DNA of 64,000 nucleotides from Hysterangium stoloniferum (taxonomy: Eukaryota > Basidiomycota > Agaricomycetes > Hysterangiales > Hysterangiaceae). Made by a program: the position numbers and the translations under genes. Of the stretch, positions 11,666 through 22,676 are shown piece after piece; position 1 is the first letter of the stretch; each line of letters starts with the position of its first letter. The notes under the pieces were generated by a model that saw only the letters and a program-made list of their open reading frames with translations, made no database searches and was not told the DNA's origin. The stretch is taken from the NCBI GenBank assembly GCA_015178975.1, contig WHVD01000060.1, positions 457,085 through 521,084 of the forward strand. Direction: 5' to 3'.

Positions 11666-12193
11666 TGACAGTCACAGCAAATGCATGTTAGAGTGCCGCT
11701 CTTGCAAAATAAACACTTGTCTATCTATCAAAATATTATCTTAAATAGATTTAGTTATATATAGAGTTATATATATTTATTATGATTTTACAGAACATTA
11801 AATGCTTCTAAATTAGCATTTTTCCTTGATGCATATAGACAACAACAAAAGTTGTGATTCAACTGCAGGTCAACCACATATCATTACAAAAGCTATTGCA
11901 TAATTTTATAATTATATTTAAGTAAAAACTACTTAAGTTTCAGAATTTTAAATCATCCCATTCTCATGCAAAGTTCTATACAGCATGACATCTGTGGCTC
12001 ATTTTCCGATATTGGAAGTGAGTGATATTTTATAGGATTAACATTAAATTATTATAGCCGCATATGGTATAAAAATAGGTACAAATTTTCATGAATTCAC
12101 ATGTTCTCATTCACAAGATATCACACTTTCTTATTTTTATGATTTTTATACTACGCAATTTTGATTCCGGGTCTTACGTAACCGAAACGGCTG
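11666..12193 (-). repeat. Right terminal inverted repeat, about 528 bp
   Basis: Inverted partner of 7686-8213, ending GAAACGGCTG next to TA. It lies just upstream of the transposase start at 11606 and probably supplies its promoter. Confidence 0.9.
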
Positions 12194-12195
12194 TA

Positions 12196-12279
12196 ATATC
12201 AATTGAGACTGGTTTTTGTTACATATGTAAGTTTTTGACCTGGGTTGTTGTTGTGGGGTATTTCGGCACTTACTATATT
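12196..12279. other. Spacer between the DD34E transposon and a MITE
   Basis: No gene seen. The 11 bases GGCACTTACTA at 12265-12275 recur at 12349-12359, on the other side of the MITE. Confidence 0.6.
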
Positions 12280-12344
12280 AGAGAGTATTTCACATCAGGA
12301 ACCCATTCAGCTTTGCTAATATATATTAGTTGCAAATAATCTCT
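12280..12344. mobile_element. 65-bp PIF/Harbinger-type MITE
   Basis: Ends are AGAGAGTATTT and AAATAATCTCT, flanked by ATT on both sides (12277-12279 and 12345-12347). The right half, GCTAATATATATTAGTTGCA, matches the left end of the complete Harbinger element at 48017 in inverted form. It is therefore a minimal deletion derivative consisting of little more than the two ends. Confidence 0.8.
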
Positions 12345-12513
12345 ATTTGGGCACTTACTAGGTCATGTGACATGGCTGGTCACTTCTCACCATCATCTAT
12401 GCCTGCTCTGCCTACAGGCCATCATTCTCATTCAAATCTCCTCCTAGCTTTTAAGAAAAGCAAAAATTGTCCATGACCCTGGTCCTGGCCCTGACATGGA
12501 TGAAGACCTACTC
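12345..12513. other. Short spacer, nothing recognised
   Basis: About 170 bases between the MITE and the copia LTR. No gene or repeat identified. Confidence 0.6.
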
Positions 12514-12825
12514 TGTTGAAACAGTTGAATAACCCTTTGCAGAACACCCTGTGAGTGTGGTTGGAAAGTAAACACTAAGTATATGTATATTCAACTGTAA
12601 AGACATACCTGTGAGTGTGATTGGAAAGTAAACACTAAGGAGACTTTCCCACACCCACAGTGGACTATACTACTAGGTGCTTATCTAAGCACCTATACAG
12701 GAGGTACCGACCTAAGGTAACTCACTCAATACTGCACCTACAGTGCTGGGAAAAATACTACAAATATCAGAAAAATATGGAGATCATAATAGACTATGTT
12801 AGAGCTGTAGTATCATACTCTAACA
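12514..12825 (-). repeat. 3' LTR of a copia element (312 bp)
   Basis: Begins TGTTGAAACAG and ends ACTCTAACA. A second copy of the same LTR stands alone at 24507-24813. In minus orientation it is the 3' LTR: the purine-rich tract GGTGGGAG directly precedes it (12826-12835), and copia pol lies upstream of that. Confidence 0.9.
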
Positions 12826-13858
12826 CTCCCACCTAATGAGACAGCTCTATGCTAGTCCCAATAGTTTTCTCAAATATTCCACCTTTGGCTTAGCCAATGG
12901 TTTGGTTAATAAATCTGCAGGCATCTCTGAAATAGGTAGATGAACCACTTTAATCTTCCCACTATCAACTTCCTGCCTTAACCAATATGTCCTCAAATCA
13001 AGATGCTTCATTTGACCATGATGTTCAGGATCTCTGGCAACTGCCATAGCAGATTGGTTGTCAAGGTACAATGTGGATGCAGTCTTTTGAGGATATCCCA
13101 ATTCCTCAAACAAGTTCCACAACAATAATACCTCTGCACCTACTGATACTGCTGCAATATACTCTGCTTCAGTAGTAGAGAGAGTAACAATAGTTTGCAG
13201 TTTACTCTGCCAGCTAATGGCTCCAGTACCCATTTTAACCACATATACACCAGTAGATTTTCCAGTAGATTTATCACCTCCATGATCAGCATCTGAATAG
13301 GACACAAATAGTTCCTTGTCATTACTAGGGCCATAGGTCAAACCCAAGTCAAGGGTGCTGTAAGCCTGGTGAGGCTTACCACAACGGACCTTTAATATTT
13401 AGTATCCACTCCGTTATATAAATAGGATAAATGCGCATAGTAGTTTTTTCATTATCGTTTTTAACTACCGTCACTATCGTGTACTATCGTCTCTGTTCAT
13501 CGACGAATATACTCGGGTCCTATCAACGTTTGGACTGAGACTTAGCGAGGCTGCAATTGACGGCAGCCTTTCAGGTGCCTTTGAGATAGTGGAAAAGATG
13601 TTTTACTGCTAGCCAATGAGCCTTTCCTGGATTGTGATTGAATCTAGCCAATACACCAACAGTGTAAGCAATGTCTGGATGAGTGGCAACAGCCAAATAC
13701 ATAAGAGACCCAACAGCATGGATGTATGGAATGTCCTTCATATATGCAATCTCCTCAGGGGACACTGGAGCCTGGTCTTTACTTAATTTCAAGTTAGGCA
13801 CCATAGGTGTACTAATTGGATTGCAATCAGCAAGACCATAACACTGTAAAGAGAAATA
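12826..13858 (-). pseudogene. Ty1/copia pol 3' end (reverse transcriptase C-terminus and RNase H)
   Basis: On the minus strand, 13858-13574 encodes the end of the copia reverse transcriptase (LADCNPISTPMVPNLKL, then GSLMYLAVATHPDIAYTVG). 13353-12847 encodes copia RNase H (SYSDADHGG, ISWQSKLQTIVTLSTTEAEY, then MKHLDLRTYWLRQEV) and stops at 12847, close to the polypurine tract. The two parts were one frame before the 215-bp LTR at 13359-13573 inserted. The rest of the element to the right is lost; gypsy gag/protease sequence begins near 13858. Confidence 0.9.
13359..13573. mobile_element. Solo LTR, 215 bp, in copia pol
   Basis: Starts TGTAAGCCTGG and ends CAGCCTTTCA, flanked by the 5-bp duplication GGTGC (13354-13358 and 13574-13578). 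Removing it together with one GGTGC restores the copia frame (YLKGT joined to LDLGLTYG). Family of the parent element unknown. Confidence 0.88.
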
Positions 13859-15600
13859 GATGGAGATGCCATGGGTTCTGGGGAAGCCATGGATGTTGTA
13901 GAGATCACAGGGGCCACTGAGGCCACAGTGCCAGGAAGGCCATGGGTGCCATGGAGGCTGTGTCAGATACAGTTAACTCAGGCACAGCAGGTGTCCAGAA
14001 AGTTATACTGTTTGATACCCAGTCATGTCCTAGGACAACCGAGCAACTTGAGTCTAACTGGGTCACATACATAGAAAGTGACTAACTGAGATGTTCCACA
14101 TGGGGAACCAGATGGGTAAATCACAAGCTTGGGTGATAACCAAATTGCTTGTGCCATTGAAAAGTCAGAGTCTGACCAGATTTATCAGATAAGTTGACAA
14201 CAGATTTTTTTGTATGAATTTTGTGTCTAAAAAACAATGAGTCAAGCTGGAATCTATGAGTGCTGAAAAAACAAATTTTGGGATCATATCAGACATGAGT
14301 TTAACAAAAAACAAGTCAGAGTTCAAAAGAGTGGATCAATTGAGACGAGTAAACTCATAAATTTGTAGAGAGGTAATGCAACCCCCAAACTATATGGAGT
14401 CTGTGGGGTTGCTTACTCCTTTTTTGGGTCAGAAGCTGGTTTGTCCTTCAACAGGGATTCCATGGAGGTCTTGGCTGTATGACCTTTTGCAGAGTTTGCT
14501 TTCACCAATGGACATTCCAGAACTCAATGACCAGGTTTTCTGCACAAGAGACAAAGGCTGTTGTCCATACACCACTGCCTTTCCTGGGGGTAAGTTTGCC
14601 ATCAGGTCTGAGCTTGCCTGTAAGGTCAGGTTTTCCAGTTTGCTTGCCAGACTGCTAACCTTTGTTGTTGTTTTTGTTGTTGTTGGAAGACTTCTTGTCA
14701 TTCTTCCAATGAGAGTGCATGGAGTTTTGGTTGCTGGTAGATGAGGTGTTGTTGTTGGGTTTGTTGGCCATGGACTTGTTGACCTTGTCCACTGAAGTCT
14801 CATGGGCAACTTCTGCATGACATTCCCAATAGCATGCATCCACATTTTGACCCTTGAGGTGCATACAGGGCAGTGTTTTTGGTTTGACATCTTCACCTTT
14901 TGAGACTTTGTCCTTAAGGTGGGATGGCAGACCAGCATAGAACTGGTGATGGAGAGCAGGATTGCCCCACTGACAACAAGCTGCAAGATTATTGAATTGG
15001 ACAATATAGTCCATGATGCACTGGCTGTCCTTCATACAAAGATTGGTGAGGCTATTATCAGCTTCTCTGGTCAGATCATATGGGTGAAAGTTTGTTTCTA
15101 GTTCCTCAACAAAAGCATCCCAATCTTCAAGCCAGAGCAGCTCTTCCTTGGAAAGTCCGCTAAAAGCTGGTTCAAACCATTTCAATGTGGATCCCAAGAG
15201 AGATGAAAGTGCATAATTGACTTTTCAAGGAGTCTGTGGAAAATGCAGTGGATCGATCATGGAAATTAAAGTGACATTGCATGAGGAAGGTGGAAAGTGT
15301 GCTGGGGTTGGAACCCATAAAGGGTTCTGGAGCATTGACTTTTGACCACAAAGGTTTTGGATCCTTCTTTTTACCTTCTCTAAACATGTAATTCATCAAT
15401 CTTTCTAAAGTGATTGTTAACAACTCAGAAGTGGGATCTGAAAGTGGCAGTCAGTCATTGGACAGGGAATTTTCAACACCTTTGCCCTTGTCAGGGGCCA
15501 CGGACTCGTCCTCATGTTTGGATTTGTCCAGGTTTTCTGGGACTTCTTCAATATGGGGTTCATCTGTGGCATCTGGCTGGTTCATGAGTGTCTGGCTGGT
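13859..15600 (-). pseudogene. Old gypsy copy G1: rest of gag and protease start
   Basis: Minus-strand matches to the gag of the young gypsy element run from about 15590 to 14413: WFEPAFSGL, YIVQFNNLAA, and a zinc knuckle (CLLCRKPGH) near 14550. Gag ends DPKKE-stop at about 14413. The protease and its aspartate (ALIDSSLTHCF, with Gly changed to Ser in the usual DSG) follow at about 14250. Several CGA-to-TGA-type stops are present. The gag N-terminus is displaced to 22643-21839 by the inserted element G2. Gag-pol overlap here is -1, as in the young copy (see the recoding feature). Confidence 0.88.
14378..14425 (-). promoter_or_regulatory. -1 ribosomal frameshift signal, old copy
   Basis: On the minus strand the heptamer A_AAA_AAG (14425-14419) sits in the gag frame two codons before the gag stop. 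After six bases, GCAACCCC (14412-14405) pairs with GGGGTTGC (14385-14378). The -1 frame then reads on through GVSNPTDSI into the protease, colinear with the young copy. Confidence 0.75.
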
Positions 15601-16417
15601 TGTTAGGGTACGTACACAGTGGGTCTCTGGAGAAACCCACAGAATATCCAGTAGGACTTGGCTTCAGCTTATAGGCTGTGCCCTCACAAGATCGTGTTGT
15701 CCAATTTCAGACAGGCAGACGGGAATCCCAGGGAGTCCGGGCAGGGGTCGTGGGTTGAGGGGTCATAGGTCAGAGGTCGTGGGTCGTGAGGTTGTGAGTC
15801 GAGATAGATAAGGGAGATAGATGTGCCGGAGCCCATGGGCTCTGACTAGTGTGAGCAGTGTAATTCAAGTAGGAGTTTAGAGCAGAAAATGTATTAGATT
15901 ACTGGGGGAATCTAAGCCCATTTTCTGACTGAATTGTATGTACAACATCTGCCAGTTTAAATAGACCGTGGAGTGAATGACATACCAAATCCAGTAATGA
16001 TGAAACAAAACTAACAAAACATAAAACAGGAATAGTAAACACCAAATTTGGTGTTAGGAATGGGATGGAACGGAGCAAAGTCCGAATCATGACAAATCAT
16101 AAACCATAACAGGAAATGGAGCAGGAGCGGAGTCCGAATCGTGACAGGTCATTTGACTAAAATGGGAATGGGGCTCTGGTAGAGGGGTGCTGGGTTTTAC
16201 GAGTGGGGTCTGGTGACTGATGCATGGGACGAGGTTGGACATAGACAGGGGCGGAGTCCAGTGGGTTTTCCAGTGACTGAAACACAACGTAAAGAAGTTG
16301 AATGTAGACAAGTCTGATGTACGGAGTCCAGCGGGAAATCCGGTAAACTGATAATGGGTGTGTATAGGGTGCGTATAAGTTAGTGCCTGGAGTCCAGCAG
16401 GATTTCCGGTTGTAACA
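15601..16417 (-). repeat. 3' LTR of G2 (817 bp)
   Basis: TGTTAGGGTAC ... GGTTGTAACA on the plus strand. Same family as LTRs at 19606-21838, 22677-24343, 23484-24318 and the fragment at about 24415-25190. Confidence 0.9.
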
Positions 16418-16598
16418 GTACCCTCCCTTTATGCTGAAGTCCCAAAGGGGCTCTAGACCTCGATAAGGTTCTTGTCAGCTATGTGCATGTGTCAAAAGTC
16501 ATGTGATCTGGAAGGTAAGGTTCAAACACGACGAGCCTATATATAAATTTGAAAAAATGAAATTTCTTCTTCTTTATTACCCCCATCTTTGCCATAAT

Positions 16599-17535
16599 GG
16601 GGCCAAAGCCAACACCAAGACGTATTATGCCAACCACTGGGCCCTCCACGGGCACTCCATATCGGGTGCTGCTTAGTGCGGCCCAAATACTGGCACAGTG
16701 AGAAGAACAGTGCTGACAACGTGAAGAGGCAGAAAAGGAGGCGAGGGAGGTGGAGGAAGCCCTTGACAGGGAGTGCCAGGCGGCCTTGGCCGTGGAGGAA
16801 GAGGTGGAAAGGCAGAGGAAGAGAGATGAGGAGGAGGCTGCGTGGGTGGCTGTGGAAAAAGCCCAGGCAGCTGCGGAGAGGGCCATGGTTGCTGCAGGCA
16901 AAGTAAGTCCCAAATTCCAACTTGTCGAATTTTACTGACTTGTATCTTTCAGCGCAAAGTGACAGAGGTGGAGTCCGAGTCTGAGGGGGAGCCAGAGAGC
17001 CCCCAGAAAGTAAGTCTCAGGTCCATGGGATATCCGTGGAAACTAACCATATCAACAGAAGGAAAGGAAGGTGGCACCAGTCCACCTACCCACACGGAAT
17101 GACCCACAGTGTTCCGGTTGTAATGACCGGAACACGGAATGCAACCGAAGGTCTGGGTGGGGTCCAGGCTGCTACCAATGCGCACACCTCAAAGCAAGGT
17201 GCTCGCTCATTCACGAGCAGGCTGCGGGGTCCAGGGCACAAGACATCAGTGGGTCGGACAGGTTTTCCAGATTGGATGAGGTCCTGGGATGGATTGCTGA
17301 GGGCATCAAGACCCAAAACAAGTTGTGCCAGAAGAGCAACAAGGTCCAGATTGTGGTGGCAAAGGAGCTGTGTGGACTCCACGAGGAGTTTTGGAGGTTC
17401 CTGGTGGAGTATGGCGGCTATGTGTATGAAGAGCTGCAAGTCGGGAGTTCTCGGATGAGGACGGGGTTGCCATGGAGGTCATGGAGCTCCCTGAGGAGAT
17501 GGCTGAGGAGGCGGGAAAAAAGCACAGTCCCATAA
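16599..17535 (+). pseudogene. Antisense cysteine-cluster gene of gypsy G2
   Basis: Runs opposite to pol between the pol end and the 3' LTR. My model has exon 1 from about 16599 to 16902, exon 2 16953-17009 and exon 3 17059-17535. Both introns have GTAAGT donors and phase 0. Exon 1 has a Pro/Thr-rich start, a stop near 16700 and at least one frameshift, then a Glu/Arg/Ala coiled coil (EEVERQRKRDEEEAAW). Exon 2 is acidic (VTEVESESEGEPESP). Exon 3 has two cysteine clusters (CSGCNDRNTEC and CYQCAHLKARC) and a helical tail. Layout and intron positions match the antisense gene at 62.4-63.4 kb. Resembles paired Zn-binding C-x2-C-x6-C modules; function unknown. Confidence 0.7.
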
Positions 17536-17741
17536 ATGTAGACTGAGAAAAGTAAAATAGAACTTGATAATAATTTTTTTGAACATAAAAGTAAAGTGTG
17601 AAAACATAAGAATCAAAGTCCACGGAAAATCTGCTTAAGGACTTGAAAGCATGTCAGAACCTGTAAAAGCAAAGAGAGACATAGGGTGACAGGGAATAAT
17701 GAAAATGAGTCTAAATGTAACACAGGGTCTGCGGAGTGCGG

Positions 17742-19605
17742 TCAGAGAGACGATAGTGGTCCAGGTTTGAGTGGGTAAGCTGTATGAAAGTCAGTAACGA
17801 TTTCCGTGGCATTACCGAGTTCCGTAGCCAAAATCCATGAGGTTTCTTCATCGGTGCCCTTGTAACCCGCCCACTTGACCAAGTAAAGCAGTTTACAAGT
17901 GCATTGATGCTTGTCAATTTTCAAATCTAAAATTTGTGAGATTTCAAACTTGGGTTCTGTGTCAATAATGACCGGCAGAGGTGGAGATTGCACGTGATCT
18001 GAGATAGTGTTAGCAGTACAAGGTTCTAGCATAGAAACATGAAATACTGGGTGTACTGCGCGCATGCTATCTGGAAGCCATAGAGTCCAAGAGACTGAAC
18101 CTACTTGTGCGATAATTTCAAAAGGACCTAAATATTTTTCAGCAAGCTTTTTTGATGGACGGGTAGTCCGGAACAATTGAGCTTTGACAAAAACACGATT
18201 GCCAATCCTGAAGTTGGGTGGCGGGATCCAGTGTTTGTCTGCTGAATGTTGATATTGCTCTTGGGCAGACATTATTGCAGTCCAGAGTTCCTCATGGAGC
18301 TTGTGGAGGTCCACGGTGAACTCTTGAGCGTGAGCAGAGGTGAGATTTCATTCTGGAAGTACTGTAATATTTGGATTATATCCTTTATTTGCAAAGAATG
18401 GGGAAACGCCAGTAGTGGCCAAGGGTGCATTGTTGTAAGCAAATTCTGCAAGTGGTAGCAAGGATTTCCAATTGTCCTGTTGGTAGTTGCAATATACACA
18501 GAGATATTGTTCCAATGTCTGATTGACATGTTTGGTTTGTCCGTCGCATTCCGGGTAATGTCCGGATGTGAAATGTCCAAGGATTTCCCAAGGGATCTAA
18601 AGAAGTGAGATACGAACTCTGATCCTCAATCGGAAGTCACGTGGGATGGAACTCCGTGCTTGGAAAAATATGTGGATAATGAAAGGTTCCACTAACTGCA
18701 TGGACGTAATTGTATTGTAAGTAGGGGATGAATATACCTTGTTTTGAGAATCTGTCAACAACGACTAGAATGGCGGAAAAGCCTTCGGAATCTGGTAGGT
18801 GTTCAATGAAATCCATAGAGATAGAATTCCATGGGTGTTCCAGTACTGGGAGTTGTTTCAAAAGGCCGTATGGCTTGTGTCGCTGAGATTTCGAGCGGGG
18901 ACAAGTAGTGCAAGATTTACAATAGTGCTTAACAATTCCATGGAGTCCAGGCCAAGTACATTCTCTTCTTATTAATGATAGAGTTTTGTTGTACCCGAAA
19001 TGTCCTGAGAGTGGATGATCATGTTTGTGTTGAAGGATCCTGAGGCAGAGGCTGTCAGAGTCTGGTACATAGATCCGATTGTCAAGTCTAATGAAACCAT
19101 GCTGATCAAGACCACTGAGGTTGGTCAGGCTCCATGGGATTGTCAAGGTGAGCTTTAGTAATCGGGTCTAGTGGAATTGCCAATAGAATATCTTGATGCA
19201 ACTTCTCAATATCCATAATGATAATTCCATGGACAATGGGATTGATGAGGAAAGTTGTGTGGACCGATACGGTAAGTTGTTGATTCGTGAAAATAGGTTT
19301 CAGGTTGTGCGGGTTTACCGTGGCATAGTCATTGCTCCCCTATTTAGGATAGATGTCCCATCGTCTAGTTAAAGTGTCGGGTTTGCTGCTGAGACAGCTG
19401 GGTTGAAAGCAGATAATCATGTTGAAAGCAGATAGATATTCAGACCAGCAGGCTTGCTGACGGGTCAAAAGTTTGTGGTAGAAAAGTATTCCAGGTTTTT
19501 GTGATCTGTTACAATGTCAATCGGAGTTCCCAAGCCTTCCAAGTAGTGTCGCCACACTTTGAAGGCTGAAAAGATTGCCAGGAGTTCCTTATCATGAACA
19601 TCGAC
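17742..19605 (-). pseudogene. Gypsy G2 pol 3' part: RNase H, integrase, chromodomain
   Basis: Minus-strand frames read in order: end of RNase H ([11 protein letters not shown], about 19600), integrase zinc-binding domain (HDHPLSGHFGYNKTLSLI ... CKSCTTC, about 19020-18900), integrase core (NSISMDFIEHLP), the integrase C-terminus and linker (VFVKAQLFRTTRPSKKLAEK), then a chromodomain (CKLLYLVKWAGYKG, about 17880) and the terminal PLSSL stop at 17742. Frame changes near 18640 and 18300 and missing sequence between integrase blocks show decay. The chromodomain places it among chromoviruses, which read histone marks to choose insertion sites. Confidence 0.9.
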
Positions 19606-21838
19606 TGTTAGGGTACATACATGGTGAGTCTCCGGAGAAACCTGCAGAATATCCGGTAGGACTTGACTTCAGCTTATAGGCTGTGCCCTTGCGATGTAAG
19701 TTTGTTACTAGGAAAAAGACCTAATAACCTGCGTGCAACGGTCAAGTCTTTATGACGGTCACTGACACAGTCGTTCTTGAAACAAGTCTATAACCAAACA
19801 CACTCGGAGCGAGAGGCTAGAGATCGGACCTTGGATGACGTAATCGAAGATGAATACAAAAGGCTGATGTAAGCCCAATGTCGTAGAATGTAGAACTTCA
19901 ACAATAAGAGACACTATAGTATCCCTTACTGGCCGTAGGAGTGAGAGTAAGACTTAAGAGATTGTCCTTAAGAATGAGCTTCGAAATGAGATACAACGAA
20001 ATTGCTTGTTTAATAGTGGGCAAAAGAGAGGCCCTTATATACATGAGAGAGCACAGGTCAAATCAAACATCTACAAACAAATGACACAATAACGATGCAA
20101 TATGGTGTGAGTCATCTCTGAGTCATCACAATAGGAGTGTTAGTAAAGCTGTGAACAATAATAGGGGGAGGCTGCGCTGAACAATAAGAGAATGACAAAC
20201 AAAAGATGAGATCAGACATGTGATATGGATAAATGGGGAAACACAATAGAACAATAGCAGAAGTGAGTCAGACAATAGGGATGATGGAGTAATAGAAGTG
20301 ATGGCTGATGAAACATCGATGATATGAGTCAGAAACACTCAAGAATCCCATGCTAATGCATCACCCTCAAATGCTATGCTTGATTTCGAAACCTTGACAA
20401 TACTACCAATCGATGAACTGAGATTAGACGTGTTCTGTTCCTAGATTTGCAGTATAAGGAGGGGACGCAATCAATCACCATTTTAGAACCAGGTGGTGAG
20501 TAGGCTCCACAACCACGCAAGGAACACGAATCAATGACGACCTCGACGAGGCTCTACTTGACTTCCCTCTGGAACTGGGGTCCTAAATAACTTGGGTCCT
20601 CTGTGATCTCCTATTGGAGTGAATGTTGCCATGTAACAGATTCCCGATGACGGTGGGGAACAATCTTGCTGGAACACTTGATCAAATCGATATTGGAGGA
20701 TTTCGGAGGAGCCATCATAGTGTTGTATACGAATGAAGGCAGGATCGTCTGGAGCATATGGGGGTCAAATACCTTGTCGACGGAGGAAACGATGGTATTC
20801 CTTGGAGGAGCATGAGTGGGCTGGTAGGGGCTTGGAAATGATGTCGGAGGATGAGGAGAAGTGAGATGTTATTGGCTGGAGTTCTATTTGGGAGTGAAGA
20901 GTCAGTTTTGAGTAGGAACTGAGGGTTACTTTGGAGGATGATGCAGTGTTGAACATGATGGAGTTTTGGTCGTCTGTTTGATGAAACTGATTTGGCTGTG
21001 TAGAAGTCGTCTTGAGTGCCAAAGTATATATAAGAATTTGTGCTTGTGATGTGACTTGAAACTATTGCCATATAGGTTACTTTCCGATTGAACTCTCTAC
21101 AGCGAGATCGTGTTGTCCAATTTCAGACAGGCAGACGGGAATCCCGGGGAGTCTGGGTGGGGGTCATGGGTTGAGGGGTCGTAGTTGGAGGTCGTGGGTC
21201 ATGAGGTCGTGAGTCGAGATAGGTAAGAGAGATAGATGTGCCGGAGCCCATGGGCTCTGACTAGTGTGAGTGGTGTAATTCAAGTAGGAGTTTAGAGCAG
21301 AAAATGTATTAGATTACTGGGGGAATCTAAGCCAATTTTCTGACTGAATTGTATGTACAACATCTGCCAGTTTAAATAGACCGTGGAGTGAATGACATAC
21401 CAAATCCAGTAATGATGAAACAAAACTAACAAAACATAAAACAGGAATAGTAAACACCAAATTTGGTGTTAGGAATGGGATGGAACGGAGTGGAGTCCGA
21501 ATCATGACAAATCATAAACCATAACAGGAAATGGAGTGGGAGCGGAGTCCGAATCGTGACAGGTCATTTGACTAAAATGGGAATGGGGCTCTGGTAGAGG
21601 GGTGCTGGGTTTTACGAGTGGGGTCTGGTGACTGATGCATGGGACGAGGTTGGACATAGACAGGGGCGGAGTCCAGTGGGTTTTCCAGTGACTGAAACAC
21701 AATGTAAAGAAGTTGAATGTAGACAAGTCTGACGTACGGAGTCCGGTGGGAAATCCGGTAAACTGATAATGGGTGCGTATAGGGCGTGGGTGCAGATAAG
21801 TTAGTGCCCGGAGTCCAGCAAGATTTCCAGTCATAACA
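19606..21838 (-). repeat. 5' LTR of G2, split by a 1.4-kb insertion
   Basis: Left part 19606-19694 and right part 21102-21838 together make one LTR of about 822 bp, the partner of 15601-16417. It ends at 21838 next to the CTGGT duplication. Confidence 0.88.
19695..21101. mobile_element. 1407-bp solo LTR or non-autonomous LTR element
   Basis: Begins TGTAAGTTTG and ends CTCTCTACA, flanked by GCGA on both sides (19691-19694 and 21102-21105). No convincing coding sequence. Part of it (about 20280-20420) recurs inverted at 26171-26400, so this is a repeated family. Size and TG...CA ends favour a solo LTR. Confidence 0.7.
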
Positions 21839-22643
21839 CTGGTATACAAAGTAAGTGGGGAATGAAGAGTTGTGTTACGACCGTGTTGCAACCCTATCGG
21901 TCCCGAGATCATCGCCACTTATCAACGTTTCAAGTCACCATCTCGGAAACCATCAGCCCCGAAGCTGACGTATGTTTTCACGAAGATCAAACTCCGTTTA
22001 CGCCCACGTCAAAATAACTCGTATTGTCTGGTCAAACTTTTGATACATCCCTTTTATTATGTTGATCCGTTCAATCTTATACATATGTCAATCTATATTT
22101 GTAGTCCTTGAACTATTTCCTTTTATCGTAATTACACTCTCGGTTATCATCGGCCTCCGAACTAATCATAAACTTCCCATTCCTAGTCAAGCTTATTGTT
22201 AATGCCATTTTCCGCCCTTCTCCCCATTAGTATTTTTAGACGCCTGTTACTTGTATATGAACTCGCTGTATTTGTAGTTACTAGGCAATCAGAATATCGA
22301 CTCAGAATACCCTCATACATCTGTAATAGTCTCATACTAAGAATCCCCCCATCCGCCTTCACATGTGCTCGCCCACTCCCAGCCCCGACCCCTTGGCCCG
22401 ACACTCGACTTGTCCTTCGGTTCTGATTGGTATCTCGCCAAAAGGAGCTCTTTAGGATTAGTCTTTGCCCGCCCGAAATCTAAGGACACCCTACAGATAT
22501 TTGCAAGGGCGCAGCACATAAGCTGAAGCCAAGTCCTTCCGATCGGTCCCTGTCGGCCACCGACATTAGTCAGTTTTCAGTTCTTAACAAGTTGAGGGTC
22601 CAGGTAATGATTCCTGTACAGGTGCTCTTCTTCTTGGTGGCAT
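21839..22643 (-). pseudogene. Gag N-terminus of old gypsy copy G1
   Basis: An ATG at 22643 (minus) opens MPPRRRAPVQESLPGPS, similar to the gag start of the young element (MPPRKNAKPSGEAESS). The frame is interrupted by a solo LTR (21873-22589), continues as HSPLTLYTS, and is cut at 21839 by G2. It resumes at 15600 on the far side of G2. Confidence 0.85.
21873..22589 (+). mobile_element. Solo LTR of the young gypsy family (717 bp)
   Basis: TGTTACGACCGTG ... GTTCTTAACA, flanked by AGTTG (21868-21872 and 22590-22594). Clearly related to the LTR at 56501-57222 but diverged. Carries the same internal AATCAGAATAT motif. Confidence 0.9.
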
Positions 22644-22662
22644 ATTGACAATCTGTGAGTCT

Positions 22663-22674
22663 CAGTCAGAAAAT
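22663..22674 (-). promoter_or_regulatory. Self-priming primer-binding site of G1
   Basis: On the minus strand, two bases after the LTR end (22677), ATTTTCTGACTG is perfectly complementary to CAGTCAGAAAAT inside the LTR transcript (plus-strand 23043-23054). The arrangement matches the Tf1/sushi type of self-primed reverse transcription. Confidence 0.7.
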
Positions 22675-22676
22675 AC

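Larger units (their letters stand above)
7686..12193. mobile_element. Complete 4.5-kb DD34E transposon with long inverted repeats and two convergent genes
   Basis: The two ends are inverted copies of each other: CAGCCGTTTC at 7686 and GAAACGGCTG ending at 12193. Both are flanked by TA (7684-7685 and 12194-12195), the target duplication of the IS630/Tc1/mariner superfamily. The repeats run inward for about 528 bp, unusually long for this superfamily. A plus-strand four-exon gene (8263-10061) and a minus-strand five-exon transposase (11606-10384) converge on about 320 bp near 10.2 kb. Both genes start just inside the repeats, so each repeat probably carries a promoter. Apart from one nonsense codon in the transposase, both gene models are open. 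Confidence 0.9.
15601..21838 (-). mobile_element. Gypsy element G2 (internally deleted), inserted in G1 gag
   Basis: Flanked by CTGGT on both sides (15596-15600 and 21839-21843), with an LTR at each end: 15601-16417 and 19606-21838, the latter carrying a 1.4-kb nested insertion. The purine tract AAAGGGAGGGTAC abuts the left LTR on the minus strand, so that is the 3' LTR and the element points left. The interior keeps RNase H, integrase and chromodomain plus an antisense gene, but gag, protease and most of the reverse transcriptase are absent. RNase H codons begin immediately next to the 5' LTR. Confidence 0.88.

Noticed and set aside
15899..16311. Repeated minus-strand ORFs in the gypsy LTRs (also at 21314-21918 and 23950-24267)
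   Set aside because: They are LTR sequence. Their similarity reflects repeat identity, not protein conservation, and they carry promoter and R-region functions.
19695..21101. Coding gene inside the 1.4-kb insertion
   Set aside because: The minus-strand ORFs (20126-20338, 20715-21071) are low-complexity Ser/Leu-rich frames without homology. TG...CA ends and flanking duplications favour an LTR.
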